64,000 nucleotides of DNA, taken from contig NW_017265136.1 in assembly GCF_001638985.1 (NCBI RefSeq), forward strand, positions 2,092,269 through 2,156,268, given 5' to 3'. A program made the position numbers and the translations under genes. The notes beneath the pieces were generated by a model. The model searched no databases, had not been told where the DNA came from, and worked only from the letters and a program-made list of their open reading frames with translations. Positions 48,939 to 60,418 of this stretch are shown here, piece after piece (positions within the stretch are counted from its first letter, which is position 1; each line of letters starts with the position of its first letter). Origin of the DNA: Phycomyces blakesleeanus NRRL 1555(-) (lineage: Eukaryota; Mucoromycota; Mucoromycetes; Mucorales; Phycomycetaceae).

Positions 48939-51900
48939 TAATGGCAAAGCTATATATTTTCTTCCTCTTTTTTTTTGGGCGTAGTAATTGAACAAAGCCT
49001 CATCTGCTTATAGGTTTTATGGCTGTGATCCATCAATAGGTGTTACCACGACGTGAGTTTTGTTCTACAGTTGTGATACCATACCTGTGCTCACGATATA
49101 CAGAATATTATATATTTCTATCCGTTATATTTTACTCTGGATGCATCGATGCTTCTAAAGCTACTAAATAATATACACATACATATATTTATATTTATAG
49201 CAGTAATAGTAACTAGAGAACTTTTCCGGTGGGAGAATACACAATTAAGGAATAAGTAACAAGTAACAAGTAAACCATATAAGTGAATACACTTTGAGCT
49301 CACCTCTGAAAAGCATGCCTAACCATTTTATTCCCAAAGTTAATATTATTGCCTTATTTTAAAAGACTTTTTGCTTGCTTATTTGTTTGTTTGGTTTATT
49401 TGTTTGTTACCTTATGGTCAAGTACATCAATTGTCAGACAAATCAATTGAACATCTTTATTTTTTTTTGTCAAAATGAAATAACAGAAAGGAAAAGGCCG
49501 CTCACTTACAGGACTTCCAAATATATTGGCACTTGAAAGGATCATAGAATTATTACTGCTTACTTATCATTGTAGAAGAGTGTTTGTAGATGTACAATGA
49601 CGATACTTATGTCTAGCTTAATTATCTAGTCGGCACAAAATACGAGCATAAGAATTGGGTTATCAGAAATGTTGGTAATCTTGTTATTTCATTTTGAAAT
49701 ATACGCAATAGCTTAATCTTGATTGTTCAAACTTGAAATACTCGATATGTGTAGGATAGAGTCAATTTCAAAAGGCTAACTTGAGTTAACCAGTCGGGTA
49801 AACATTTTATTTATTTATTTTACTTGGCAAAAGTTCCATAGCAATCTTTTATTGAACTACGCTGAACTTGTGGCATTATTGAGGTAATGAGTTCTTAAAT
49901 ATATACATTCATATTGTAGGGGCTTTTAAGTTATTGGGAGACTCAGAAGAGAATCGGACAAATAAGATTTAGATGACAATGGGCTTATAAATGTCTTGAA
50001 GTGCTCCAATACATATATATATAAAATCCAGCCTTTTCAATTTTTTTATATATTATTATTATTATTGTGCTAATGTTGATTTGATAAACAAGTACCCTAG
50101 AACTCTGTAATTTTTTTGCTGTCAAATAAATAAGTAGAAGATCATTATCATATATCAAAGTAGCTCACATTATATTTTTGGGATTATTTTAGCACAAGTA
50201 TATCAATTTTTCTTTAAAGAGAAAAATTCTTTACAGCCGAGGTAATGCTTTAGTATCAAGTAATTGACCTTTTTTTCTTATATAAAGCATCAATGATGTA
50301 GTGAATCCAAACCCAATCAACCATAAAAATACCAATCACGCTTTAGAATTATAATAAAACTAATTCGTTTACAGATGTTACATGTAGATGATATAAACTT
50401 ACACTACCTTTTGAGATAATACGGCAATTAATTTTGCTCAATTATTTAGACCAAGGCAACAGTAGTATTTGCAATATAATAAATTGATACAAGTGTTTGT
50501 ACAATGCTATAGAGCTACTAAGTGTAGGATTTTTGATATTTAAAATATTCAAAGCACAAAGTTCTTTGCTAACTCTGCTTAAATATTACATGTTGTATAT
50601 AGTTGTCTATAATTAACAAGCGTCTATCGTCTTCTTTTTACGAATAACTATCACTGAAAACTATTTTTATCTTTGTTCCGCGCAAGTAGTAGGTATCAAG
50701 TATAGTATAAAATACATTAGTATATACGACTAAAGAACAAAAAAAAGGCATGATGTTTCTAAATCGTATCTTTTGTCAAACGAATATATGGAGTACAGCC
50801 AAGAATCTAGAAGATTTAACGTTTATATACGGACCAGAATAAAGAATTAATGTCTATTTTGAAAACAATAAAATGAGAAATGAGAAAGCTTGGTTGTGTT
50901 TAGTGTATCCAACCAAAGGTATTTGGTGGTGCAGAATACTGATATATTACATATTTATACAGCCCAAAAGACCTTTAACATTCAAATGTTTCCTATATTC
51001 TGTATAGAACGTAACAAGATGTACCAATGGTTTGATTTAATGGATATAGAGTTCCATGTTACCTAGTTTTAAAAATATTCTCGGAATAGAGAACAAGTGG
51101 CAAAAATATTGAACTTCATGGCTCCCAAACGAAAAAGATGTTTAAATATATTATCTGATTTAGAGAGAAGAAGAAAAAATATGGTATTCTTAGGGCTAGT
51201 ATTTTGTGTTATAAGTTCATGCTGAAAAATATTCATCTTTTTAAAGAGATACATATATCTATACATATATCAAAAACATTTAATTTTCAATATATAGTAT
51301 AATGAAAATTAATGACGATATTTTAATATGTGGCTTCTTTGTGGCTAAAGTAAGGCAAGAGAAAGTGAGCTTCAACAAGGATGATAAATGCATCACATGT
51401 AACATGCTATTTCTACATCAAATGAATTTATTTTCTCTCCCTATCTATTTCTTTGTATTGACACCAGAAATAATGATACTTTGAATAGCAGTAATGGCTC
51501 TGTTTTTTTTTACTCATTATTTAAGTTGAAGTAGAATTGCAACTGTATTTAATATCGTCTTGTCTAGACCATTAAATCAATTCGTCAAAAAACAATCATT
51601 CATACAAATATATATATATATATAATATGGTTACAGAAATCGATTTATGTGAGTCTCCGATTGGGTTGACTATATTCAAAGTAGCACACTTAATCGAACC
51701 GAGTTTCTGATCTGTCTATTGCCATACAAACCAACTTTTACCAGATAAATGTCGTACAATGGTTTCTAAAAGCTTGGACATGTCAATAATATATATATCT
51801 TTTAAACAAGGTTCTCTTTGACCCCTTTGTTTTCCATACATTGCAAACATACAACAAACCATGAATCTAATGGCGTTTTAAGCAAAGCCTTTTGGGGGGG

Positions 51901-53085
51901 ATCATTTGATCTGTTCATCGCCAACAAGCATAGTTTTGATAGTGTATAACTTTTTATTTTATTTTACTTTATTTTAATTACGGTAATATAAAACCTAAAG
52001 CAACTCTTGTTGATACAAATGAGCCCTCGACTTCTCTAACAAAATATAAACATGTAAATATTTTTATTATCCTATCCAAATATTATACCAAGCCAATACT
52101 AAACTGCGCCAGAAATTTATAATCTTAGTCTACTAGCAAGAAAACAAATGAGAACTAACAATTCAATACTAATCAAGTCAAATAAAGAGGACTTCAAACA
52201 GTCAGCAAAGACATGTCCGCTTATAGCTACAAACGCTGTACAAATAGGTAAACCAGTAAAATAAAACCCCTAAAACTTTTTCATGCCATTTCCATCTTGG
52301 GAGGAATCAACCAGAAGCTATCCCTGTCACACAACTGTCGGTGTGTGTCTGTGTCTGTGTATATGTGAGTATTGCATAGACACAGTATTGGTGTTTCCTG
52401 TTGTATAATTAAAATGGCCTTGGTAAGAAAGTGAGACTGTAGTTTTCTTCAGAACAAGAGTTTCGGAACCTAAATACACAAGCCTCCACCACTAGTTACA
52501 CGGCTAAATATAACCATCCCCTACCCGTATACTATACCAGCAGATACGTCTTCCAATTCCAAGGAGATCAATTCAAATTCGGGGAGCAAGGATAGCAATA
52601 CCCTTCTTATTACCAAGACTTTAATATAACTATATCTACAAATATAGTAATTTTGTAACAGAATATCCAAAAATACTAATTGTATACAATATTTGCTTAT
52701 TGCTGGGATTGTTTTTCGATATTTATTGAAAACGAAAAGCAATTCCTTTAAAGAAGTAGATATCAATTGTTATATTTCAAAATTATAGCATAAAAATAAA
52801 GAGAAGAGGTATAGGTAAAAGGACAATACAGTTTCTCAACCTTTTTTTTGTATTTTTAGTGGATTACTAGAAACACGTTAGTCTTGTAAAATTAAACTGT
52901 CGCTTGGTTGGTAATGAGGTGTACAAAATTTTAAGCCTTCGTCGCACTCAAGATGTACAGTAAGCCCATAGATCGCGGAAGCTGTAATTTTTTTTAAAGG
53001 TCTGTATCAGTGATCGTGTATATATACATCTACAGGACGTGGTGCCGCCGATCGAGTTTTGTCTCTTTCTTTTACTCAACATCCT
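48939..53085. other. 4.1-kb AT-rich gene desert
   Basis: No supported gene lies between membrane genes B and C. Open stretches are short and lack splice partners or family motifs. A GTGTCTGTG repeat lies at 52340-52362. The last 100 bases hold a TATATA motif near 53020 that may serve membrane gene C. Confidence 0.5.
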
Positions 53086-54722
53086 ATGCCTTTCCTCTGT
53101 CGTCGATCAACAACGCTTAATACAAGACCACGCAGAATTTTCTTGTGTGTCAGCTGCATTGTATTGCTAATGCTACCTGTCAGCTCTGCAGCTCCATCTG
53201 ATATAGAAGTCTTTCCAGATTCTCGCTTTACAGAAACTCAATTTATCATTTTTCAAGTCGTAAAAACGATCCTTTTCTGTTATGTAACCCACATCATGAC
53301 AGTCAGACCCGACGGAAGTGCGACATTTTTATTTGCAGTATATAAGCGTCTATGTTCTTTTGCCTGGCCTACAAGTGGTGTACATGAAGCCTTTGGGTCC
53401 GTAATCAAAGTATATAGATCAAATTCAATTCTTGGTATAAATCATCTCAGGTAATTATTAACTAAATAGAATCTTCTACATTTGTAGATTTCGTACCAAG
53501 CTTATTAATATTATTTATCACTTTCTTTCTTCCTTGCATTTTTTTTTGGCTATCAATCTATTCACACAGCACCCACACCATTACTAAAGCTGCAGAAGTT
53601 CCTGGATATTTTTCTACTTACCAACATTCTCCACCAACGGCTGCAGACCTCACAGAGAGAAGTCTGAGTAATCCAACCATGCGAAAATTCTATTCTCAGA
53701 ACCGGTGGTCAGATGTACTAGAAGAATCAATTTCACCTTACTACAACGGAGAACACGACAACGTATCACACCTCGCTAGAATCCTAGAAACCATGGGTCC
53801 TACAAAGGCCAGAAAAGTAAAGCACTGTATTCTAAACGGCAACCTTTACATTGGATTCAATCGCTTAAACGAGTTGGACGGCCAACCAGTCCACCGTCCC
53901 AGAACAGAAAACATGAGAGTGGCTGGCTCTGGGTCCGTGTGTATATACCAAGTCCCAGTTCACCCAACACTCGTTCGTTACCTTCCCCATAGTATGATTG
54001 ACGAACTCCAGCAAGCCTATTTTATAGAGGAGACTTGTTACACCCAGATATTCATGTGTTTCATCCAGATGGCTTTTACTGTCTATGAATGTGTTATTGA
54101 CTCGGGAGATAGATGGTTCAAAATTGTTCTGATTGTATTTATGGTCATGTCCTTCTTTCAAACTCTATCGGCTATTATATTACCTACCCAAGTTGCAGCA
54201 TACAGTATACATTGTCTGACAGAAGGAGAACGGATTGACCCTCTGGAATACCAGAGCCCAAATAACGCACAATCATCGTCTAGTGGCTTTCTGGGCTGTA
54301 TGCCAACGATTCTCCGAAAGAGTTTTGAAGAACGAGATACGATTGCTTATGACGTTCTACAAAAGAGTGCCATGGACTCTGGTACAATCTCGGTGGTACT
54401 TGGAGACCATATAAACAACGGAATCAGCATAACCTCTCAGCCGGCCGGGTGGTGGGAGGCCGTGGTGATTGTGGCGAGTACACTTACGCCATTTATGATA
54501 GGTTTCTGGGCTGGTTACGGAATCAACACTTTGACTGAATGGCTGGTGGTGGCCTGGATTGGATTTTCAGGATTCTTTACCATAATACGGGTCTTTTTGT
54601 TTGATCCAAATTTCATGTCCAATGCCCTTGTTTGCTTCTTGTTTGTTATATTATTTGTGTTTCCAGGATTAGCACTTGTTCTAGCCTCCACAATAACAGG
54701 CTACAAACTATTTATCTTATAA
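53086..54722 (+). CDS. Multi-pass membrane protein, family member C
   Basis: Two exons, 53086-53450 and 53570-54722, encode about 505 residues. The first ATG in frame is 53086 (MPFLCRRSTTLN), followed by a basic stretch and a signal sequence ending PVSSAAPS. Family blocks: THIMTVRPDGSATF, WPTSGVHEAFGSVIK, ARKVKHCILNGNLYIG, GSVCIYQVPVHPTLVRYLP, FTVYECVIDSGDRWFK, PTQVAAYSIHC, ITSQPAGWWEAVV and final helices with FPGLALVLASTITGY. The phase-2 intron is shared with member B. The gene lies in tandem with B, 5.4 kb downstream, so local duplication is likely. The conserved Tyr-Glu-Cys at the second helix group and the PTSG motif are family hallmarks. No enzymatic motif is recognised. Confidence 0.82.
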
Positions 54723-57068
54723 AGTAGACCAATATTTATATGCTTTAACCCTTAACTGTATAATATTAATACTAATATATATATATATATATACACTTAT
54801 ATTTATATAATAAACCCAATATTTTAATAATAATAATAAATCATTAGAGAAGGTGTTTTCGAGTGGAAATGGCAAAATTTTGCCAATTCTCGTATTAGCC
54901 TGCGAATTAATGTCCAATTATCTTAACATACTTGAAATTATCACAGCTCGAAGCCTCTGTTATTATTGTGTCATTGTATCAAAATTTTAAGCATCAAGAG
55001 CTGATTAAACCTCTTATTTTTGTTGTGGATTGTAAATATTCTATAGAAAATAGTATAATTTACAATTAATGTGAATAGCAGTACCTTTAGTGCAATGAAG
55101 AAACATAGACCGTCAGGTTCTATATAATCTCTCAATCTAAATATCATATGGGCGTTCTTCTATTTGATTTATTCAAAGAAAATTACGAGATTATTGGAAT
55201 ATCATTTCGTCATCTATGTGGTTCTTATATTTATTGAAAAATGAGAGTGAGTGAAATATAAAAGAATATAAAACAGATGTATAGGCCACAACTCTCTCGC
55301 ATCCCTTTTACTTGCGATGTTGATTAAAGAGCTAAATGTTTGTAGTCACGTCCGGGCTGCCTGTAATGTTTTCCTGCAATAACTCCGAGAAAGAAGTTTG
55401 GAAATGAACTAGTTTGGGCAATTAGGAGAAGAGAAGGAGATTTAAGCTTAAGAAAGATGTTCGCTATTTAATAGAAGTTCGGAAGCTATTTATACTAATC
55501 AGTACAGATACTAGAGGGGAATGGTTTGCTGTAACGTACACAAGTCTACACACGCAACTACAAAAAAAGCATATAAATAAACATAGACAAACAAACAAAC
55601 AATAGAAAACACCAAAGTAGACTTGTGATTACTAGGGTATAATCCGAGCTTATCCTTGCATGTAACATCCCTCCGTCTCACATTGTCATGAGGTTGGGTC
55701 TTGAAAAAATGAGTAAAATCATATCCCATTCTTGCTTCTGAAGTATGATACAATAGCCGACCCCATAAGAATGAGACAACTGGTGTTCAACCTAAGGTCT
55801 AGGACTAAACCGTTCTCCCTTCTCATTAAGATAACTCTAGACCATTTCTGATTTTATTTGTCGTACTCTAGCTTGTGTTTTTTTCTCATTTGTCAAATCA
55901 TGCTTCACTTGCCTTCTGCCCAGCTTTAACTTTCCCCCCTTGGTAGAAACGAGAATACTTCATTATGTACCACCTCTTTTCAAAGACGTTGATACAGAAC
56001 GCTTTCTTTTGATTTTACCTAGTATTCAATTTAGAAAATATGAAATATTTAAAAACAAGTCGCAGTGACGACTTCTGCTTTGCAGTAATCTATGCCACCC
56101 AATCCTTTAGGTAAACAGCTACCTATAAAAAATCGCCATGAAGCCGGCCACCCTGGGGATACAGATTTCTTCTGTCTTTTGGAATGGAAATGCTTTATGT
56201 TAATATTTATTATCTTTTTTTTTTAAAGAAAAAGAAAACAATAAGGTTATCTGAATCATATACAGCTTAAAAGAAAGAAAATAAAATAAATTCAATTGAT
56301 AGATCATATAACGAATCGATTTGGTTCCCTTGTATTTATTCCTTTTTTATCACATCTTTTATCATGTCTCCTCTAATTTTTTTTCTTTAAAAAATATTTA
56401 ATGATGTTTTTACTCATATATATTTTCTAGTAATACACCGATAAGAAAAAATGTAACAAACAGTAACTGTATTATATAGCTAGAGAATGAATACCCACGG
56501 CCATTCTACCTTTTCAAAGGGATTTTCTTTAGTCATTCAAGTTATATGAAGTTTTCACTGAAAGTTTTTTTTTTAATTTCATAAGTCTGTATTCTGTTCC
56601 GTCCATTTGAGTCATTGAATAAATGTGAAACTATGATGAGCAGTAATACCATTTTTGAACACAGAGAATTCTGCGCTCTGATTTTGTCAGCCGGATTTTT
56701 TTTTGATCTCTGGAGCTTCTTAAATGGCGTGAATACCAAGCCCAGCACAAGGCATCTCTCTTATAGCCTGGTGAAGGTTAGGTGATGTAAAAGCAATTCT
56801 ATAGACTGCTTCGATTCTGACGGACTATATCTACCGTTATGATTTGTATAAAATATCCATAAAAGGCTTATATTTTATTTGCTTTCCCTTTCTCTCGGGG
56901 ATCGAGTAGTACATATCATTGGATACGGTTAAGTGTAACTACACAGCTGTACAACTCTTATGTTAAAGCCACAGATGATTGTTATACAAGCATGAAAAAA
57001 AAACTGTTGGATTTTACCCTCATGACTACTGATATTATACTCTATGTACCTAAGCCATTTTATGCAGG
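54723..57068. other. 2.3-kb intergenic region
   Basis: AT-rich, with no coding frame of more than about 80 codons and no splice-supported exons. No RNA gene is recognised. Confidence 0.5.
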
Positions 57069-57076
57069 TATAAAAA
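57069..57076 (+). promoter_or_regulatory. TATA box of the I9-like gene
   Basis: TATAAAAA lies 62 bases upstream of the ATG at 57131, a usual distance for a fungal TATA promoter. Confidence 0.5.
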
Positions 57077-57130
57077 GAAGCAAGAAAATAGATTGGAATA
57101 TTAAATATTTACAATACTTCACCTCTCACT

Positions 57131-57499
57131 ATGTTCTCTCTTCGTTCAAGCCTTTCCGGAATCTTCTGTCTACTATGGATTATGTCTACACTTGTTCAAG
57201 CCACGGTTATTCGAATGACACACAATTTTAATGATCCTATGATACCTAAAGAATACAAGATCGAGTTTAATAAAAACGAGTCTATCGCCGTTGGAAATTA
57301 TATGGTCCAGTCCCTGCACGATGAATTCACGTATGCCATACTTAACCTTGAAAATGTCTCTGCTGATGAGAACTTTCACGGAAGCATTTTGGAAGTTAGA
57401 AATTTGACAGCGGAATCTTGCCAAGCTCTCGTTGAATCTGTGGAAAAGCAATCTTACGTGAAGGCCGTATATCCAGAAATTACCCCGGAAAAAGACTAA
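57131..57499 (+). CDS. Small secreted protein, inhibitor I9-like
   Basis: An intronless 122-residue protein. Residues 1-25 form a signal peptide (LSGIFCLLWIMSTLVQA). The mature part fits the peptidase-inhibitor I9 (subtilisin propeptide) fold: a start strand KEYKIEFNK, a helix with MVQSLHDEF, a strand ILEVRNLTAESCQALVESVE, and the end strand YVKAVYPEITP. Free-standing I9 proteins such as yeast Pbi2 and Pleurotus POIA1 inhibit or fold subtilisin-like proteases. Two Asn-X-Ser/Thr sites (NES, NVS) and a third (NLT) suit a secreted glycoprotein. Assignment rests on pattern only; no protease gene lies nearby. Confidence 0.55.
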   Translation: MFSLRSSLSGIFCLLWIMSTLVQATVIRMTHNFNDPMIPKEYKIEFNKNESIAVGNYMVQSLHDEFTYAILNLENVSADENFHGSILEVRNLTAESCQALVESVEKQSYVKAVYPEITPEKD

Positions 57500-58329
57500 G
57501 TGAGCCCATCATTTGTATACCTCGTAAAACAAAGTCCAGCATATCAATCCATAGCATATTATCTCTATCAATAAATCCATTCTCTCAACTCAACTTTAAA
57601 CTCAAATACAAGGCAAGAACATACTAAGTATACATAAAAGCAAAAACAACCATAAACTTTGAATGGAAACCTGAGATCAGAATCTTCTTGTTGAAAAGAT
57701 AATAAAAATAGAGTTGATCTCAAGAAAACGTATATATGTAATACCTTTAATAGAATGCTACAAAATTAAATAAAGATTCAACATACTACAGAATTTTTTT
57801 TAAAAAAAAACTCTTTCACTCTTTGGCTGATAATAATGACTATAATATAGCAAGATTACTTATTTAGTATTTATGCAGATATTTGGTTATTCGTAATGGC
57901 TCATATACAAAATGCACCCAAAGAGTTTATGGTGCTTAATACGCTTTAAAATTAAACTAGATCATAGGCTAGTTTACTATTCAATTATTAGATTATTATG
58001 ATCTTTTAAAAGAAATAAATATTAAAAACATCACAGTTCCTTTCCCTGATGTATCATGACCGAATACAAAAATACATTAATAAACCAATCCCCAATGTGA
58101 ATAAATTAAATGTAATAGGTTGTGCCAGAAAAAAAGGGTTTCTTTTATAAATAAATAATGCTATTATCTATAAGAATTAATCTGGCATTCTTTTTTTTCT
58201 CTTTGGTTTTTTAACTAATGATGACCAACGATGAATCTTGCGAGAAAAATAAAGGAAGATATGGTGTGAATAGCATCCATCGTGACTTGTCGCAAACTGG
58301 CTGGTTAAAGTGGTTGCCTGCATTGGCCT
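57500..58329. other. AT-rich spacer
   Basis: Terminator and promoter space between two plus-strand genes. No feature is seen beyond A/T runs. Confidence 0.5.
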
Positions 58330-59706
58330 GTGAATGAGTGCATGACTACTTACACATCACCTCTTATTCCACCTAGTGGAGGTCCAGGACCATTGTCGCC
58401 ATCACCATCTCTACAAGATGATGGACTGACGCCTCATCTACTATCGCTAAAGGTGTTACGCCTTTCACGACCGCTTTTAGCAACACACTCCCCAGTTTAC
58501 TATGAGGGATCACCTCAATCGACCCCACTTGTAGAAGGACTCGAGTCGCTTCTTATCTCTGACATTGCCGCATCGCATCCTATTGTGGCTCAAAATGAAA
58601 TACAGATACGAGACTTTGGACTAAGTCAAATACTGCAACTGCCGTCTAGTTTTGGCAACATCTACTTGGGTGAAAGCTTTGGCACATTTGTGAGCGTAAA
58701 CAACGAGTCCGAATATGCAGTGCACCAAGTAGGAGTAAAGATTGAACTGCAGACATCCTCTCAGCGTTTTGTCCTGTCGGATACTACTGCGACACCTAGG
58801 ACAACTCTTGATCCCCAAACGACGTATGACGCGACAGTAACGCATGAAATCAAAGAGCTCGGAGTTCACATCCTTGTCTGTTCAACTCATTATACCACCC
58901 CGGATGGCAAGAAGCGGCATTTTCGTAAATTCTACAAGTTTCAGGTGTCGAACCCTCTAGCCGTCAAGACCAAGCTCAACCACCATGGGGAAGGCCGTGT
59001 ATTTTTGGAGGCACAGCTTCAGAATGTGTCGGCTGGTCCCATGTACCTTGAACGTATGCGATTTGAGCCATCGGAACACTTTGACTTCAATGACTTGAAC
59101 GGTTTCTACAATTCAAAGGGGCAGCTTAAAGAGGGGGCTTCTGTATTTGGAGATAACTTTATCCACCCACAGGATGTTCGCCAGTATCTTTATCTACTGA
59201 CTCCTCGTGATAAGGATAATGATCGAATTGCACGCACAACAAATGCACTGGGAAAGCTTGACATTGTCTGGCGCTCTGCCATGGGAGACACTGGTCGTCT
59301 ACAGACATCCCAGTTGACACGGAAACCCCCTCTACTGGAAGACATTGAGATACAGCCCTTCTGGTTGACTGAGGGCCAAGTTCGAGTATGTCTGGAGACA
59401 CCATTCCAACTCGGAGTGAGAATCAGAAACTACTCTGGGCAAAACATGAAGCTAGTTCTCTCAGCCATCAAGACTAAAATGGGATCAGTTCTTTTGAGTG
59501 GACTCAGTAGCCGACAACTGGGTGATCTAGCCCCCAGTTGCACCACAGAAACTCAACTTGAATTCTTCCCTCTCACACCTGGTCTACAGCGTGTAACTGG
59601 TCTCAAGGTTACAGATCTCATTACAGGGTACACAAAGGATATCGATCACCTCTGCGATGTGTTTGTTCTCACCGATCCTGATGAATCTTTGGACTTTAAC
59701 AAATAA
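58330..59706 (+). CDS. TRAPPC13: TRAPP complex subunit TRAPPC13
   Basis: An intronless 458-residue frame. It matches human TRAPPC13 along most of its length: LSLKVLRLSRPLL, LPSSFGNIYLGESFGTFVSV, KIELQTSSQRFVLSD, VTHEIKELGVHILVC, YTTPDGKKRHFRKFYKFQV, NPLAVKTK, EAQLQNVSAGPMYLERMRFE, PQDVRQYLYLLTPRD, GKLDIVWRSAMGDTGRLQTS and LSSRQLGDLAPS. The protein is a beta-sandwich subunit of a TRAPP tethering and Rab-exchange complex at the Golgi. The first 30 residues (GGPGPLSPSPS) are a Pro/Ser-rich extension. A second ATG lies four codons in, and either may be used. It is unusual in this window for a long conserved gene to have no intron. Confidence 0.92.
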   Translation: MNECMTTYTSPLIPPSGGPGPLSPSPSLQDDGLTPHLLSLKVLRLSRPLLATHSPVYYEGSPQSTPLVEGLESLLISDIAASHPIVAQNEIQIRDFGLSQILQLPSSFGNIYLGESFGTFVSVNNESEYAVHQVGVKIELQTSSQRFVLSDTTATPRTTLDPQTTYDATVTHEIKELGVHILVCSTHYTTPDGKKRHFRKFYKFQVSNPLAVKTKLNHHGEGRVFLEAQLQNVSAGPMYLERMRFEPSEHFDFNDLNGFYNSKGQLKEGASVFGDNFIHPQDVRQYLYLLTPRDKDNDRIARTTNALGKLDIVWRSAMGDTGRLQTSQLTRKPPLLEDIEIQPFWLTEGQVRVCLETPFQLGVRIRNYSGQNMKLVLSAIKTKMGSVLLSGLSSRQLGDLAPSCTTETQLEFFPLTPGLQRVTGLKVTDLITGYTKDIDHLCDVFVLTDPDESLDFNK

Positions 59707-60353
59707 ATATATACATAATTAGACAAAAAATTTCTTTCAAACACAATAACCGTGGGTTTCAAACCACTTGTGTTTTCCGATTGATCAGGATTGGCTGATA
59801 ATGACATTTTATATACATATTTATATTATAATATTAAAAAGAGATACCCTAGCATAAAATGAAGATCGTATCACATATAGGAGTTTGGCTTTTATATTAT
59901 CATTTTTTTCACTTCTTTAAAACAATTGCCTTATACTTGCATTTTTATTGGTCTAGATTATCAGGACACCTACACCTTATCATTATAAAACATTAATTAA
60001 ATATATTAAAAAAAAGGACAAGCAAAAGATCGACTTTATTATTATTAAAACATAAGCATATGTACTACCAGCATAGGATCTTCCGCATTTCTGCATTAGT
60101 TTATCCTATTATGCAGCCACCGATTGTGCGGATACTAATTGTATTATAATACATTTTCTTTAGAGGCTTTCAATTAACGACCATCTTTTTTTTCTCTATT
60201 CACTTAAAATATCAGACTACAATAAATATAATGGCCAAGTATCACAGCATAATCAATGATCGTGGAGGTCAAGTTTCATAAAAAAGTACTGCTGACCTCA
60301 CCTTTACATGACGACATCAGTTGAAGCTAGAAAGTAGCTCTGTTGAATAATTG
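59707..60353. other. Intergenic spacer
   Basis: AT-rich 3' region of TRAPPC13 and promoter of the next gene. An inverted repeat GAGGTCA (60265-60271) / TGACCTC (60293-60299) lies upstream of the TATA box. Confidence 0.5.
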
Positions 60354-60361
60354 TATAAAAA
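60354..60361 (+). promoter_or_regulatory. TATA box of the HAM1-like gene
   Basis: TATAAAAA lies 65 bases before the ATG at 60419. Confidence 0.55.
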
Positions 60362-60418
60362 GGATGGAATCTATCATAGGAAAGTAAAGCAGTAACAATA
60401 GTAATAAAAGAGAAAACA

